Part shown: one piece after another, positions 16,939-25,491 of the stretch
Numbering within the stretch: position 1 is the first letter of the stretch
Layout of the letters: the number at the start of each line of letters is the position of its first letter
Assembly (NCBI GenBank): GCA_963736055.1
Contig: CAVTNM010000009.1
Location: 1-64,000, forward strand
Source: AC-32 sp963736055
Lineage (GTDB): Bacteria > Actinomycetota > Thermoleophilia > Gaiellales > Gaiellaceae
Length of the DNA: 64,000 nucleotides
Reading direction: 5' to 3'
Notes under the pieces: generated by a model
The model's input: the letters and a program-made list of their open reading frames with translations, nothing else
What the model was told of the DNA's origin: nothing
Database searches by the model: none
Made by a program: the position numbers and the translations under genes

Positions 16939-18181
16939 AGCCTTGCGCCCTCGCGCGCTGCCGCTCCCCGGCCGCAGGCGGCAACGAGCGGCCGGGGAGC
17001 GGATCGCAGCGCTGTTCGAGCAGCACGGGCGGATGGTCTACGGGGTGTGCCGGCTCGTCCTCCGGGACGCCGACGAGGCTGAAGACGCGGCCCAGCAGAC
17101 GTTCCTCTCCGCCTACCGGGGGTTGCTCGCGGGCCAGGAGCCGCGCGACCCGGCCGCGTGGCTCGGGACGATCGGCCGCAACGAGTGCAGGAAGCGCCTC
17201 GGGTCGCGGAGCGACGTGCCCTCGGAGCTGGTGACTGTCTCGGCCGGCGATGCGACCGAGCGCGAGGTGGCGAGGCGCGCCGAGATCGAGGCCCTCTGCA
17301 TCGCCCTCGCGGAACTGCCGGAGCAGCAGCGCGACGCGGTGGTGCTGCGTGAGTTCTACGGCCTCTCCTACGCGGAGGTCGCCGCCGCACTCGGCCTGTC
17401 CGGCCCCGCCGTCGAATCGCTTCTGTTTCGCAGCCGCCGGCGGTTGCAGGAGCGGCTCCGCCCCCTGCGCGCGGCACTCGGCGTGCTGACTCTCCCCGTG
17501 ACCTTGCGCGAGTCCCTCGCCCAGGCACTCCCCGGCTTCGGCGGTGGGAGCGTCGCCGCGGGCACGGGAGCCACCTTCCTCATGAAGGCCGGCTCCGCGC
17601 CCGTGGCGGCGAAGCTCGCGGCCGTCGCCCTCGCGCTGGGGACGGCCGGCACCGTCGCCGGTGTCGAGGCGCACAAGGTGCGTCAGCGCGAGCCGGTGCG
17701 CGCAGAACTACGGCCGCCCCCGACACAGGCCGCACACGACGTGACCTCGTCGCCCCGCGTCGTCCTCGGCCGTCGGGTTTCCGTCGACCTCGAGAGGCCT
17801 GCGAACTCCCGTCGCGGGCGAGGCCGCGGAGAAAGCGAGCAGCGAGTTCGCCGGCCAGCGGCCGGCGGTGACGATCGTTCAGGCCGCCGCGGTCGTGGGC
17901 AGGAGCCGCCCGAGCAAGAGCCCTCGGCGAGCACCGAGAGCGGGCACGGCGGCGACGGGGGAGGCGGCGAGACCGCGTCGATCCCGCAGCCGGCCGAGAT
18001 CGAGACTGGCGCCCCCGCGCAGGCCACGACGTCGAGCAGGTCGGGGCCGGGTGGCGGAGGCTCAGCCGCGACCCCGGCCGGCGACGATCACCACGGCGGC
18101 TCGGGCGACAGGTCAGGCGCAGGCGTCTCGGGCGACGAAGGCTCCGGCGCCGGGGACGGCTCGGACCACTCCGGGCACTGA
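16910..18181 (+). CDS. ECF sigma factor fused to a membrane anchor and a long disordered tail
   Basis: 423 residues. Sigma region 2 is near residues 30-100 (GRMVYGVCRLVLRDADEAEDAA, WLGTIGRNECRKRL) and region 4 near 125-190 (LPEQQRDAVVLREFYGLSYAEVAAALGL, split here for reference). A hydrophobic segment near 225-248 (AKLAAVALALGTAGTVAGVEA) follows, then about 170 residues rich in Gly, Ser, Arg, Asp and His, including GDDHHGGSGD. If the helix spans the membrane, the tail faces outside and could sense a ligand. ATG 16928 is an alternative start with a GGAGGA too close to use. It overlaps the His-rich secreted gene upstream. Confidence 0.85.
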   Translation: MTATEDMAARALRPRALPLPGRRRQRAAGERIAALFEQHGRMVYGVCRLVLRDADEAEDAAQQTFLSAYRGLLAGQEPRDPAAWLGTIGRNECRKRLGSRSDVPSELVTVSAGDATEREVARRAEIEALCIALAELPEQQRDAVVLREFYGLSYAEVAAALGLSGPAVESLLFRSRRRLQERLRPLRAALGVLTLPVTLRESLAQALPGFGGGSVAAGTGATFLMKAGSAPVAAKLAAVALALGTAGTVAGVEAHKVRQREPVRAELRPPPTQAAHDVTSSPRVVLGRRVSVDLERPANSRRGRGRGESEQRVRRPAAGGDDRSGRRGRGQEPPEQEPSASTESGHGGDGGGGETASIPQPAEIETGAPAQATTSSRSGPGGGGSAATPAGDDHHGGSGDRSGAGVSGDEGSGAGDGSDHSGH

Positions 18182-18183
18182 GC

Positions 18184-18504
18184 TCAGCGCTTGCATGCGC
18201 CGATTCGCGCGACCAGCTCGTTCACCGAGCTAGACAGCGGTTCCAGCAACGCCACCGGAATCCGGCGCGCGTTGATGGCGGCGGTCACCTCCGCGCGTAG
18301 TGCCGCCGCCTGAGCCAATGCTCCGCACCTGTCCCCGGCGTCGAGCCGGGCGGCGACCCTGTCCGATCTTGTCGCGAGCCGTTCGGCCACAGCCGCCGCC
18401 AGCGTCGGGTGAGGCGCGACCCGCTCGGGCTCACTGCCTCCGCCACAGCCCGAGAGCAGTAGCGCGCAGCTAGAGGCCGTGAGCAAGGCGCTGCGCCAGC
18501 GCAT
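18184..18504 (-). CDS. Small putative lipoprotein
   Basis: 106 residues with a lipoprotein signal ending in the lipobox LLLSGC. The mature part is a helical region (AVAERLATRSDRVAARL, ALRAEVTAAINARRIP) ending with a conserved-looking ARIGACKR. No enzymatic motif is visible. It is downstream of, and overlaps by 35 bases, the phosphoesterase gene on the same strand, so the two are probably cotranscribed. It ends two bases from the convergent sigma gene. Function is unknown. Confidence 0.65.
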   Translation of the reverse strand: MRWRSALLTASSCALLLSGCGGGSEPERVAPHPTLAAAVAERLATRSDRVAARLDAGDRCGALAQAAALRAEVTAAINARRIPVALLEPLSSSVNELVARIGACKR

Positions 18505-19204
18505 CCGGTAATCCCCTCTCGTGGATCTCCGCCTGTGTTCGCTCGACCGGGTACTCGACGCGCCTGAACGACGCGCGGCGGGCGTCCAGCTCGAGCAGCA
18601 GCCAGGCAGCGCGCGGATCGCCGTCCCGGGGCTGGCCTACCGAGCCCGGATTGAGGAGGAAGCGGCCGCCGCCGAGGTCGGCCTCGGTCCCGTCGGGCGC
18701 GAGCCCGCCTGCGAGGTTCCCGTCCTCGAGCACGATCGCCAGCGGGACGTGGCTGTGCCCGACCAGCACGAGCGGCGCTTCCGTCAGCTCGAGAGCGGCG
18801 AGCGCGGCCTCGGCGCTGAGCACGTAGTCCCAGACCGGGTCTCGCGGGCTCGCGTGAAAGAGCTCGACGCCGTCCAGGCGCGCGGTCGGTTGCAGCGACG
18901 CCAGGTAGGCGCGCGGGCCCTCGGCCAGGACGCTGCGGGTCCAGCGCGCGGACTCGCCCGCGTCGCCGGCGAAGTCGGCGAGGTCGAGCTCGCCGAGCAC
19001 GCCGAGGTCGTGGTTTCCGGCCAGGCAAAGCGCGGCCCGCTCCTCGATCTCCGCGCAGCAGGGGTTCGGGCGCGGCCCGTAGCCGACGAGGTCGCCGAGG
19101 CACCAGAGCTCGTCGGGAGCCTCTCGCTCGACGGCCGCGAGCACGGCCCCGAGAGCGTGCCAGTTAGCGTGGATGTCGGAGATGACCGCGACCCGGCTCG
19201 CCAA
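18470..19204 (-). CDS. Calcineurin-like metallophosphoesterase
   Basis: About 244 residues of the YfcE/MJ0936-type phosphodiesterase family. Metal ligands are visible in VISDIHANWHAL, LGDLVGYGP, LAGNHDLGVL and VLVGHSHVPL, with the family end LNPGSVGQPRDGDPRAAW. The start is taken at TTG 19204, just before the first strand; upstream in-frame sequence overlaps the divergent M48 gene. The two starts overlap by about 20 bases, so a shared promoter region is embedded in coding sequence. The substrate cannot be told from sequence. Confidence 0.88.
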   Translation of the reverse strand: MASRVAVISDIHANWHALGAVLAAVEREAPDELWCLGDLVGYGPRPNPCCAEIEERAALCLAGNHDLGVLGELDLADFAGDAGESARWTRSVLAEGPRAYLASLQPTARLDGVELFHASPRDPVWDYVLSAEAALAALELTEAPLVLVGHSHVPLAIVLEDGNLAGGLAPDGTEADLGGGRFLLNPGSVGQPRDGDPRAAWLLLELDARRASFRRVEYPVERTQAEIHERGLPDALAQRLAHGL

Positions 19205-20393
19205 GGCGTCAACCCTAATCGTGCTCGCCGCGGGCTGGGCCGTCGCCGCCTGGTACCTGTGGCAGACCTCCGTCCCAGGCAGCCTGCACCTGCCGCACGT
19301 CGACCCGCACCAGGAGTTCGGCGCCGCCATCCTGCGCCGCTCCGCTCGTTACGACGGGTTCCTGCGCTGGGCGTGGGTGCTCGCGACGGTGGTCCAGCTC
19401 ACGACGCTCTGGGTGCTCGTACTCCTGGCCCCGCGGATCGCGCGCGCATTCGAGCTCGGCCGCGTCGGCAAAGGCGTCATGGTCGGCGCGGTCACCACGC
19501 TCGCGCTCTGGGCGGTGGGGCTGCCGTTCGGCCTCGCCTCGCTCTGGTGGGGGCGGCGCTACGGGATCGAGAAGCAGAGCTACTGGGAGTGGGGGCTGAG
19601 CCAGTGGCCGGGCCTGCTCGGGCAGGTCGTGGGCCTGACGATCGCGCTCACGATCCTCCTCCTGCTCGCCGGCCGCTTCAGGCGCAACTGGTGGCTCGTC
19701 GCCGGGCCGCTGTTCGTGGCGATCGGCCTGCTGCTCGTGTTCGTGCTCCCTTACCTGCAGACGATCGGGACCCGGCCGATGCACAAGACGAAGCTGGCAG
19801 GCGACATCCGCCGCCTCGCCCGCGAGGAGGGCGTGGGCAGCACGACGGTGCGGATCGACAAGGTTCGCGGCGAGACGACGGCCGCCAACGCGATGGCCAC
19901 GGGAATCGGCCCCTCGGCCAGGGTCTTCATCTGGGACACCTTCCTCGACGGCCGCTTCACGCCGGGGGAGATCAAGGTCGTGGCCGCGCACGAGTTCGGC
20001 CACGTCGCGCACCGTCACATCTGGAAGGGGATCGGCTGGTCGGCGCTGATCACGATCCCCGGGTTCTTCGTCGTTGCGGTGCTGACCCGGCGCCGAGGCG
20101 GGATGGAGCGTCCGGAGGTGGTGCCGTTCGCGCTGCTCGTCCTGGCCGTCTTCGGCCTGCTGATCACTCCGTTTGGGAACGCGGTCTCGCGCCGCTACGA
20201 GGCCGAAGCCGACTGGTCGGCGCTGCGGGCGACGCGCGACCCGGGCAGCGCCGAGCACGTCTTCCGCAAGTTCACGACCTACGACCTGGTGCAGCCGCGG
20301 CCGCCCGGCTGGTCGTACGTCTGGCTCGACGACCACCCGACGGTGGTGCAGCGGATCGCGATGGCGCGGGCCTGGGAAGCCCGGAACCGCTAG
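19182..20393 (+). CDS. M48 family membrane zinc protease (Ste24/CAAX protease-like)
   Basis: About 403 residues with several TM helices before and after the active site. The zinc site is HEFGH (His270 and His274 from ATG 19182), with the third ligand in RRYEAEADWSALR. The N-terminal half (LIVLAAGWAVAAWYLW, the GLPFGLASLWWGRRYGI block, then two more helices) matches Ste24-type proteases rather than the shorter HtpX. ATG 19173 is another start. It likely clips membrane or exported peptides; the substrate is unknown. Confidence 0.9.
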   Translation: MTATRLAKASTLIVLAAGWAVAAWYLWQTSVPGSLHLPHVDPHQEFGAAILRRSARYDGFLRWAWVLATVVQLTTLWVLVLLAPRIARAFELGRVGKGVMVGAVTTLALWAVGLPFGLASLWWGRRYGIEKQSYWEWGLSQWPGLLGQVVGLTIALTILLLLAGRFRRNWWLVAGPLFVAIGLLLVFVLPYLQTIGTRPMHKTKLAGDIRRLAREEGVGSTTVRIDKVRGETTAANAMATGIGPSARVFIWDTFLDGRFTPGEIKVVAAHEFGHVAHRHIWKGIGWSALITIPGFFVVAVLTRRRGGMERPEVVPFALLVLAVFGLLITPFGNAVSRRYEAEADWSALRATRDPGSAEHVFRKFTTYDLVQPRPPGWSYVWLDDHPTVVQRIAMARAWEARNR

Positions 20394-20396
20394 CTG

Positions 20397-20708
20397 CTAG
20401 CTCTTCTCGTCGTCGGCGTCGTTCTCGGTCGTCTCGGGCAGGTTGCGGATGCCCTCCCGCGACGACCACTTCGACCACGAGTCCTGCATGGCGTCCAGCA
20501 GCTCGCGCATGAATCGCGTCGACATGTTCACGCGGGAGACGACCACTCCCGGCACGTCCCCCTCCTCGACCTCGTGGTCGATGCGGGCGAACGTGAGCGT
20601 GAACTCGTAGTCGGAAAAGCTGATGTTGGCGAAGTTCGCGTACACCCCGGCCAGGTTCTCCGGGTCGAGGTGGATGTTGAGCTGGCGCTCCTGGGCGTCC
20701 TCGTCCAC
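20397..20708 (-). CDS. DUF3467 family protein
   Basis: 103 residues with the DUF3467 pattern: a GVYANFANISFSDYEFTLTF strand set, then a DGDVPGVVVSRVNMS-like segment and a C-terminal helix MRELLDAMQDSWSKW. The protein is acidic and soluble; its function is not established. It starts at GTG 20708 with TAGTAT nine bases upstream on the coding strand and no Shine-Dalgarno, so a leaderless mRNA is likely. It is divergent from argS and convergent with the M48 gene. Confidence 0.85.
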   Translation of the reverse strand: MDEDAQERQLNIHLDPENLAGVYANFANISFSDYEFTLTFARIDHEVEEGDVPGVVVSRVNMSTRFMRELLDAMQDSWSKWSSREGIRNLPETTENDADDEKS

Positions 20709-20753
20709 CCGTCGAGGATACTACGAGGGTGATTTCTGCTTTCAGCGAGGCGC

Positions 20754-22277
20754 GTGCGGGCTAGCGCCGTCGCGCGTCTCGAGGCGCAGCTGTCCGAGCT
20801 GGCCGGAACGCCGGTCGAGCTGGAGCGGCCGAACGACCCGGAGCACGGCGACTACGCGACCAACGTCGCGATGCAGCTGGCACCGGTGCGGAAGCGCTCT
20901 CCCCGCGAGCTGGGGGAGGAGCTGGCCAATGCCGCCCTGGGCCTCGACGAGGTCGAGCGTGCCGAGGTCGCCGGGCCCGGCTTCGTCAACTTCTGGCTCT
21001 CGGCCGGCTGGTTCGGCGAGGCGCTCGCCGAGATCCTCGAGGCGGGAGCCGACTTCGGCGGCGGCTCGGCGGAGCGGCCTCAGAAGATCCAGGTCGAGAT
21101 GGTCTCGGCGAACCCGACCGGGCCGCTCACCGTCGCCTCGGCGCGAAACGGCGCGATCGGCGACTCGGTCGCACGCTTGCTCGCCTTCGCCGGCCACGAG
21201 GTCGAGCGCGAGTACTACTACAACGACGCCGGCGCCCAGATGGCGAAGTTCCGGGAGTCGGTCGAGGCGGTGCAGCGCGGGGAGGAGCCGCCGGAGGACG
21301 GCTACCGCGGCGACTACGTGGCCGAGCTCGCCACCGGGGAAGGCGACCCGGTGCCGGCGATGCTGGCCCAGATCGAGGCGACCCTCGAGCGCTTCCGGAT
21401 CCACTTCGACTCCTGGGCCCTGCAGAGCGAGCTCGAGCAGAAGCTGCCGGAGTACCTGCCCAGGGTCGACACGTATGAGAGGGACGGCGCGGTCTGGGCC
21501 CGCGCCTCGGCCTACGGCGACGATCAGGATCGCGTGCTGATCCGCTCGCCGGAACAGGGTGGCACCCCGACCTACCGCGCGGCCGACATCGTCTACCTCG
21601 TGGACAAGCTCGAACGCGGTTTCGACCGGGCGATCTACGTCCTCGGGGCCGACCACCACGGCACCCGCAAGTGGTACGAGGCCGTCGCGCGCATGCTCGG
21701 CTACGACCCGGCGCGCCTGGAGGTGCTGCTCTACCAGCTCGTCCACCTCACGCGCGGTGGACAGCAGGCGAAGATGTCGAAGCGCCGCGGCGATGTCGTC
21801 TTCCTGGACGAGTTCATGGACGAGGTCGGCGTCGACGCCGCGCGCTGGTTCCTCGTCAACCGCGGCCCCGACCAGACGATCGACGTCGACGTCGACCTGG
21901 CAGCCGAGCGCAGCGAGAAGAACCCTGTCTACTACGTCCAGTACGCGCACGCCCGGATCGCCGGCATCCGGCGCAACGCCGGCGACGCGGCGATCTCGGC
22001 CGAGCCGCCGCCCGGCCTGGCACAGGAGGAGCGCGACCTGATCAAGCGCCTCGCCGACTTCCCGGCCGTCGCGACCGAGGCGGCGGAGCGCCGCAGCCCG
22101 CAGGCGATTCCGACCTACGCGATCCGCGTCGCCGACGAGTTCCACCGCTTCTACCACCACCACCGGGTGCTCGAGAGCGAGGCGCAGGCCTTCCGGCTCG
22201 GCCTCGTCACGGCGACCCAGACGGTCATCGCCCGTAGCCTCGGCCTCGTCGGCGTCGAGGCTCCGGAACGCATGTAA
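20754..22277 (+). CDS. argS: Arginyl-tRNA synthetase with a degenerate HIGH motif
   Basis: Charges tRNA-Arg with arginine. 507 residues: an N-terminal domain with DYATNVAMQLA, the class I core with VSANPTGPL, YNDAGAQM, the IVYLVDKL and VLGADHHG blocks, KMSKRRG near residue 343, and a C-terminal DALR-type anticodon-binding domain (YVQYAHARI). In place of the usual HIGH-type sequence after NPTGPL the protein has TVAS. The KMSKS-type loop is intact. It is shorter than most family members. The start is GTG 20754. No second argS is in the window. Confidence 0.94.
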   Translation: MRASAVARLEAQLSELAGTPVELERPNDPEHGDYATNVAMQLAPVRKRSPRELGEELANAALGLDEVERAEVAGPGFVNFWLSAGWFGEALAEILEAGADFGGGSAERPQKIQVEMVSANPTGPLTVASARNGAIGDSVARLLAFAGHEVEREYYYNDAGAQMAKFRESVEAVQRGEEPPEDGYRGDYVAELATGEGDPVPAMLAQIEATLERFRIHFDSWALQSELEQKLPEYLPRVDTYERDGAVWARASAYGDDQDRVLIRSPEQGGTPTYRAADIVYLVDKLERGFDRAIYVLGADHHGTRKWYEAVARMLGYDPARLEVLLYQLVHLTRGGQQAKMSKRRGDVVFLDEFMDEVGVDAARWFLVNRGPDQTIDVDVDLAAERSEKNPVYYVQYAHARIAGIRRNAGDAAISAEPPPGLAQEERDLIKRLADFPAVATEAAERRSPQAIPTYAIRVADEFHRFYHHHRVLESEAQAFRLGLVTATQTVIARSLGLVGVEAPERM

Positions 22278-22327
22278 CGAGGGTTCGGCACCGACGAGCG
22301 ATCGACCCCGCCGTTTAGGATTCCCCG

Positions 22328-23351
22328 ATGGCCCGGCCCGATCTCTCGATCGCCGCACGGCCTACGGGCAACCGCCCCGACCGCAACCTCGCGCTCGAGC
22401 TGGTCCGCGTGACCGAGGCCGCGGCGCTCGGAGCCGGCCGCTGGATCGGCCGCGGTGACAAGGAGGCGGCCGACCAGGCGGCAGTGGACGGAATGCGGGC
22501 CGTTCTCGACACGGTGGCGATGGCCGGCCTCGTCGTGATCGGCGAGGGCGCGAAGGACGAGGCGCCGATGCTCTTCAACGGCGAGGAGGTCGGCGAAGGG
22601 CACGGGCCCGCGGTGGACGTCGCGGTCGATCCGCTCGAGGGCACGCGCCTGACTGCGAAGGGCCAGCCGAACGCGATCGCGGTGATCGCGGTCGCGGAGC
22701 GCGGGACGATGTTCTTCCCCGGCGCGGCCGTCTACATGGACAAGATCGCCTGTGGCCCCGAAGCGCTCGAGGTGGTCGACATCGAGGCGCCGCCGCGCGA
22801 GAACGTCGAGCGGGTCGCGCGGGTCAAGGGCGTCAAGCCGAGCGAGATCTCGGTGGTCGTGCTCGAGCGCGACCGGCACGAGGCGCTCGTCGACGAGCTA
22901 CGCGACGTCGGCGCGAAGGTCCTGTTGATCCAGGACGGCGACGTTGCGCCGGCGATCGCCGCGGCGCAGCCGGGCACGGGCGTCGACCTCCTGATGGGCA
23001 TCGGCGGCACCCCGGAGGGCGTGATCGCGGCTGCCGCGCTGAAGTGCGTCGGCGGCGGCGTGCAGGGCAAGCTCTGGCCGCGAAGCGGCGAGGAGCGCCA
23101 GGAGCTCGCTGACGCCGGATTCGATCTCGACCGGATTCTGACCACGGACGACCTCGTCTCGGGCCAGGACGTCTTCGTGGCGGCGACGGGGGTGACCAGC
23201 GGGGCGTTGCTGCAGGGCGTCAAGTACACGCCGACGGGCGCGATCACCGACTCGATCGTGATGCGCTCCCGCTCCGGGCACGGTGCGGCGGGTCGCGGCG
23301 ACCCACGCCTTCGACAAGCTCGAGAAGTTCTCCGGCCGCGAATATCGCTAG
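22328..23351 (+). CDS. glpX: Fructose-1,6-bisphosphatase class II, with an apparent 3' frameshift
   Basis: Hydrolyses fructose-1,6-bisphosphate in gluconeogenesis. The protein has VIGEGAKDEAPML, the metal/phosphatase site VDPLEGTRL, GIGGTPEGV and LVSGQDVFVAATGVT. After SIVMRSRSG the frame is lost: with one G removed from the run 23276-23278 the expected end TVRRVAATHAFDKLEKFSG appears and stops at TAG 23349. As written, the ORF instead runs on to 23443. A sequencing error is likely because the sequence after the shift is perfectly conserved. TAGGAT lies six bases before the ATG, with no Shine-Dalgarno. It is convergent with fba. Confidence 0.92.
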
Positions 23352-23406
23352 TCCGTAACGCCGGGGGCGTAGGACCTGGTCGTGTTCGACGGTCTGTTAC
23401 CTGGGC

Positions 23407-24423
23407 TCAGGCGACGCCTGCCGTTTCCATCTCCGGCGCGTAGCTCCCCGAGCGGGCGGCGCCGTTGAACTTTGCTCGCCGGTAGAACGCCTGCTGGGCG
23501 GCCCCGACGTTCTGCTCCCGGCCCTCCCAGGCCTTCAGCGCAGGGGCCTGCAGAGCCCGCCCGTACGAGAAGGAGAGCTGCCACGGGTGCGGCCCGCCGG
23601 CGTTCATCGCGTTCAGGTTCGCGGTCGCGTCCTCGTCGCTCTGGCCGCCGGAGAGGAACACGATCCCGGGCACCGCCGAGGGCACGTGACGGCTCAGGCA
23701 CTTGAGCGTCCACTCGGCCACCTCGTCGGGCGACGCCTCGCTGCCGGAGTCGTAGCCCGGAAGGACCATGTTCGGCTTCAGCAGCATGCCCTCGGGCTCG
23801 ACGCGCTGGTCGCGGAGCTCGATGAAGACGGCGTGCTGAACCCGCGACGTGACCTCGAAGCTGCGCTCGATCGAGTGGCCGCCGTCCATCAGCACCTCCG
23901 GCTCGACGATCGGCACGAGCCCCGCCTCCTGGCTGAGCGCTGCGTAGCGCGCGAGAGCATGGGCGTTCACCCAGACGCAGTACTCGCTCGGCGTCCCTTC
24001 GGCGATCGAGTACGTCGCGCGCCACTTGGTGAACTTCGCGCCGAGCTCGCGGTACTCGTTCAGCCGCTCGCGCAGGCCGTCAAGCCCCTCGGTCACCGTC
24101 TCGCCCTCGGCGTTCGCGAGCGGCTTGGCGCCCTTGTCGACCTTGATTCCCGGAAGCACCCCGTGACTCTCGAGCAGCTCCGGGAAGGGCGTACCGTCAG
24201 AGGAGCTCTGGCGGATCGTCTCGTCGAAGAGGATCACGCCGCTGATGTACTCCTCGATCCCGTCGGTCGTGAAGAGCAGCTGGCGGTACGCGCGCCGGTT
24301 GTCCTCGGTCGACTCGACGTCGATCGAGTCGAAGCGCTTCTTGATCGTCCCGTCGCTCTCGTCGGCCGCCAGGATCCCCTTGCCTTCGGCGACGAGCGCT
24401 TGTGCGATGTGCTCGAGTTCCAT
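23407..24423 (-). CDS. fba: Fructose-bisphosphate aldolase, class I
   Basis: Cleaves fructose-1,6-bisphosphate through a Schiff base. The 338-residue protein matches the eukaryote-like class I family: GKGILAADESDGTIKKRF at the start, KVDKGAKPLA, KFTKWRATYSI, IVEPEVLMDGGHSIER, the Schiff-base Lys in EGMLLKPNMVLPG, FLSGGQSDEDATANLNAM and FSYGRALQAPALKAW. ATG 24423 has GGAGG eight bases upstream. It faces glpX, so the opposing enzymes of this step are convergent neighbours. The C-terminal Tyr seen in animal enzymes is not obvious. Confidence 0.95.
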   Translation of the reverse strand: MELEHIAQALVAEGKGILAADESDGTIKKRFDSIDVESTEDNRRAYRQLLFTTDGIEEYISGVILFDETIRQSSSDGTPFPELLESHGVLPGIKVDKGAKPLANAEGETVTEGLDGLRERLNEYRELGAKFTKWRATYSIAEGTPSEYCVWVNAHALARYAALSQEAGLVPIVEPEVLMDGGHSIERSFEVTSRVQHAVFIELRDQRVEPEGMLLKPNMVLPGYDSGSEASPDEVAEWTLKCLSRHVPSAVPGIVFLSGGQSDEDATANLNAMNAGGPHPWQLSFSYGRALQAPALKAWEGREQNVGAAQQAFYRRAKFNGAARSGSYAPEMETAGVA

Positions 24424-24551
24424 CGGCGTCCTCCGTTCGGTTGCCGCCATTATCTCGCGAACCGTCCAGTCGGGCCTCTGTTCCCGGCTTGCCTCAGGGC
24501 GTACCATTTGGGGTGAGCCGAGGGGCGATGCTGCGGCGGTCGCCTCTCGGC

Positions 24552-25061
24552 CTATTTCGTGTCGGGCCCGCCGGTCTGGAGGAGGACCTGGGCGCGATGG
24601 AGCTCGAGCGTGGTAGGCGGCTGGATGCTTCCCGCGCTGATCCACCAGGCGGGATGGATCTCGTTCCACCCGTGCTGTGTGTCGGCGACCCACGGGCCGA
24701 CGACCTGGATCCGCGCCCCCTCGTCGGGAACCGCAACACGCAGGCGGTCGTACGGGATCACCTCGACCACGAGGTCGCCTCCGACGCGGTCGTTGCCGTC
24801 GTCGAGGAGCCGTTCGTAGCCCTCGTCGAGGCGCACGTCGATGTGGACGTCGCCGTCGTAGGGCTCGAACTTCACCTTGCCGACGGTCCCCACCGCCACC
24901 GCACAGCGGTTCTTCACGTTCAGGCGCTGTGGGTGGTAGACGCCTGCGAGCGGGTTGCCGCCGCGGCAGTACGGCGAGGGAGGCGCGACCTGCCGCCGGA
25001 GGGTGCAGGCGGCCGCGCAGCAGAGCAGAAAGACACCGAGGACGACCGCAGGCCGACGCAT
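24552..25061 (-). CDS. Putative lipoprotein with OB-like domain
   Basis: 169 residues with a lipoprotein signal (VVLGVFLLCCAAAC). The mature part contains VYHPQRLNVKNRCAVAVGTV, then strands ending HIDVRLDEGY, and a distinctive GPWVADTQHGWNEIHPAW. I have the impression of a conserved bacterial OB-fold-type protein with a THGWNEIHP motif, possibly nuclease-like in fold, but no activity can be assigned. It is transcribed away from tRNA-Gly; 70 bases separate them. Confidence 0.75.
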   Translation of the reverse strand: MRRPAVVLGVFLLCCAAACTLRRQVAPPSPYCRGGNPLAGVYHPQRLNVKNRCAVAVGTVGKVKFEPYDGDVHIDVRLDEGYERLLDDGNDRVGGDLVVEVIPYDRLRVAVPDEGARIQVVGPWVADTQHGWNEIHPAWWISAGSIQPPTTLELHRAQVLLQTGGPDTK

Positions 25062-25131
25062 GTGTCGAGCCTGCCTGCGCGTGCGAACGCGCGAAAGTCG
25101 CTCTTCAGGACGTGGCTAGAATCCACTCAGC

Positions 25132-25204
25132 GCGGACGTAGCTCAGTTGGTAGAGCATCAGCTTCCCAAGCTGAGGGTCGCGGGTTCGATCCCCGTCGTC
25201 CGCT
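25132..25204 (+). tRNA. tRNA-Gly (anticodon CCC)
   Basis: A full cloverleaf can be folded: acceptor GCGGACG pairs with CGTCCGC, the D arm holds AGCTCAGTTGGTAGAGC, the anticodon loop TTCCCAA gives anticodon CCC, and the T arm is GGGTTCGATCCCC. The discriminator base is T and CCA is not encoded. TAGAAT at 25117-25122 is a likely -10 box nine bases upstream. Confidence 0.96.
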
Positions 25205-25212
25205 CTCCGTGT

Positions 25213-25235
25213 CACCCGGGTTGGATGATGCGCCG
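25213..25235 (+). promoter_or_regulatory. Upstream motif copy 1 (CACCCG-N3-TGGAnGATGCGCCG)
   Basis: CACCCGGGTTGGATGATGCGCCG lies 63 bases before the 57-residue membrane protein gene. A near-identical copy lies before the DUF gene at 25605. The two copies differ only in the three-base spacer and at one other position. Function is unknown; an operator or promoter element shared by the two genes is inferred. Confidence 0.45.
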
Positions 25236-25297
25236 CGGGGTTCCTCGGGAAACACTGAAGGTGCGCGTTCACATCTACGCACGTCCAAGGAGGAACC

Positions 25298-25471
25298 ATG
25301 TGGTGGGGAATCGGAATCGGCGGCGCCATCTTGTATCTGATCGTGGCCTTCACGCTCGGGTTGATGACGCTCAGGAACGGACACGGGTGGATGTTCTTCT
25401 TCGGGATCTTCTTCCCGATTCTCTGGATCTTCGGCGCCTTCATGAAGCCGCCGGCCGCGGCTGCCGCCTAG
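25298..25471 (+). CDS. Small two-helix membrane protein (57 aa)
   Basis: Starts MWWGIGIGGAILYLIVAF, a first membrane helix, then a short charged turn TLRNGHG and a second very aromatic helix WMFFFGIFFPILWIFGAF, ending in an Ala/Pro tail. AAGGAGGAACC directly precedes ATG 25298, an optimal ribosome site, so this short gene is well supported. It lies between tRNA-Gly and a DUF gene that carries the same upstream motif. It resembles small phage-shock or cardiolipin-type hydrophobic proteins only in general form; no family is recognised. Confidence 0.8.
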   Translation: MWWGIGIGGAILYLIVAFTLGLMTLRNGHGWMFFFGIFFPILWIFGAFMKPPAAAAA

Positions 25472-25491
25472 GAGGCAGGCGGCTGGTGTTT

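Noticed and set aside
20742..22358. 538-codon minus-strand frame opposite argS
   Set aside because: Composition is typical of a high-GC shadow and argS has complete family motifs apart from the HIGH change.
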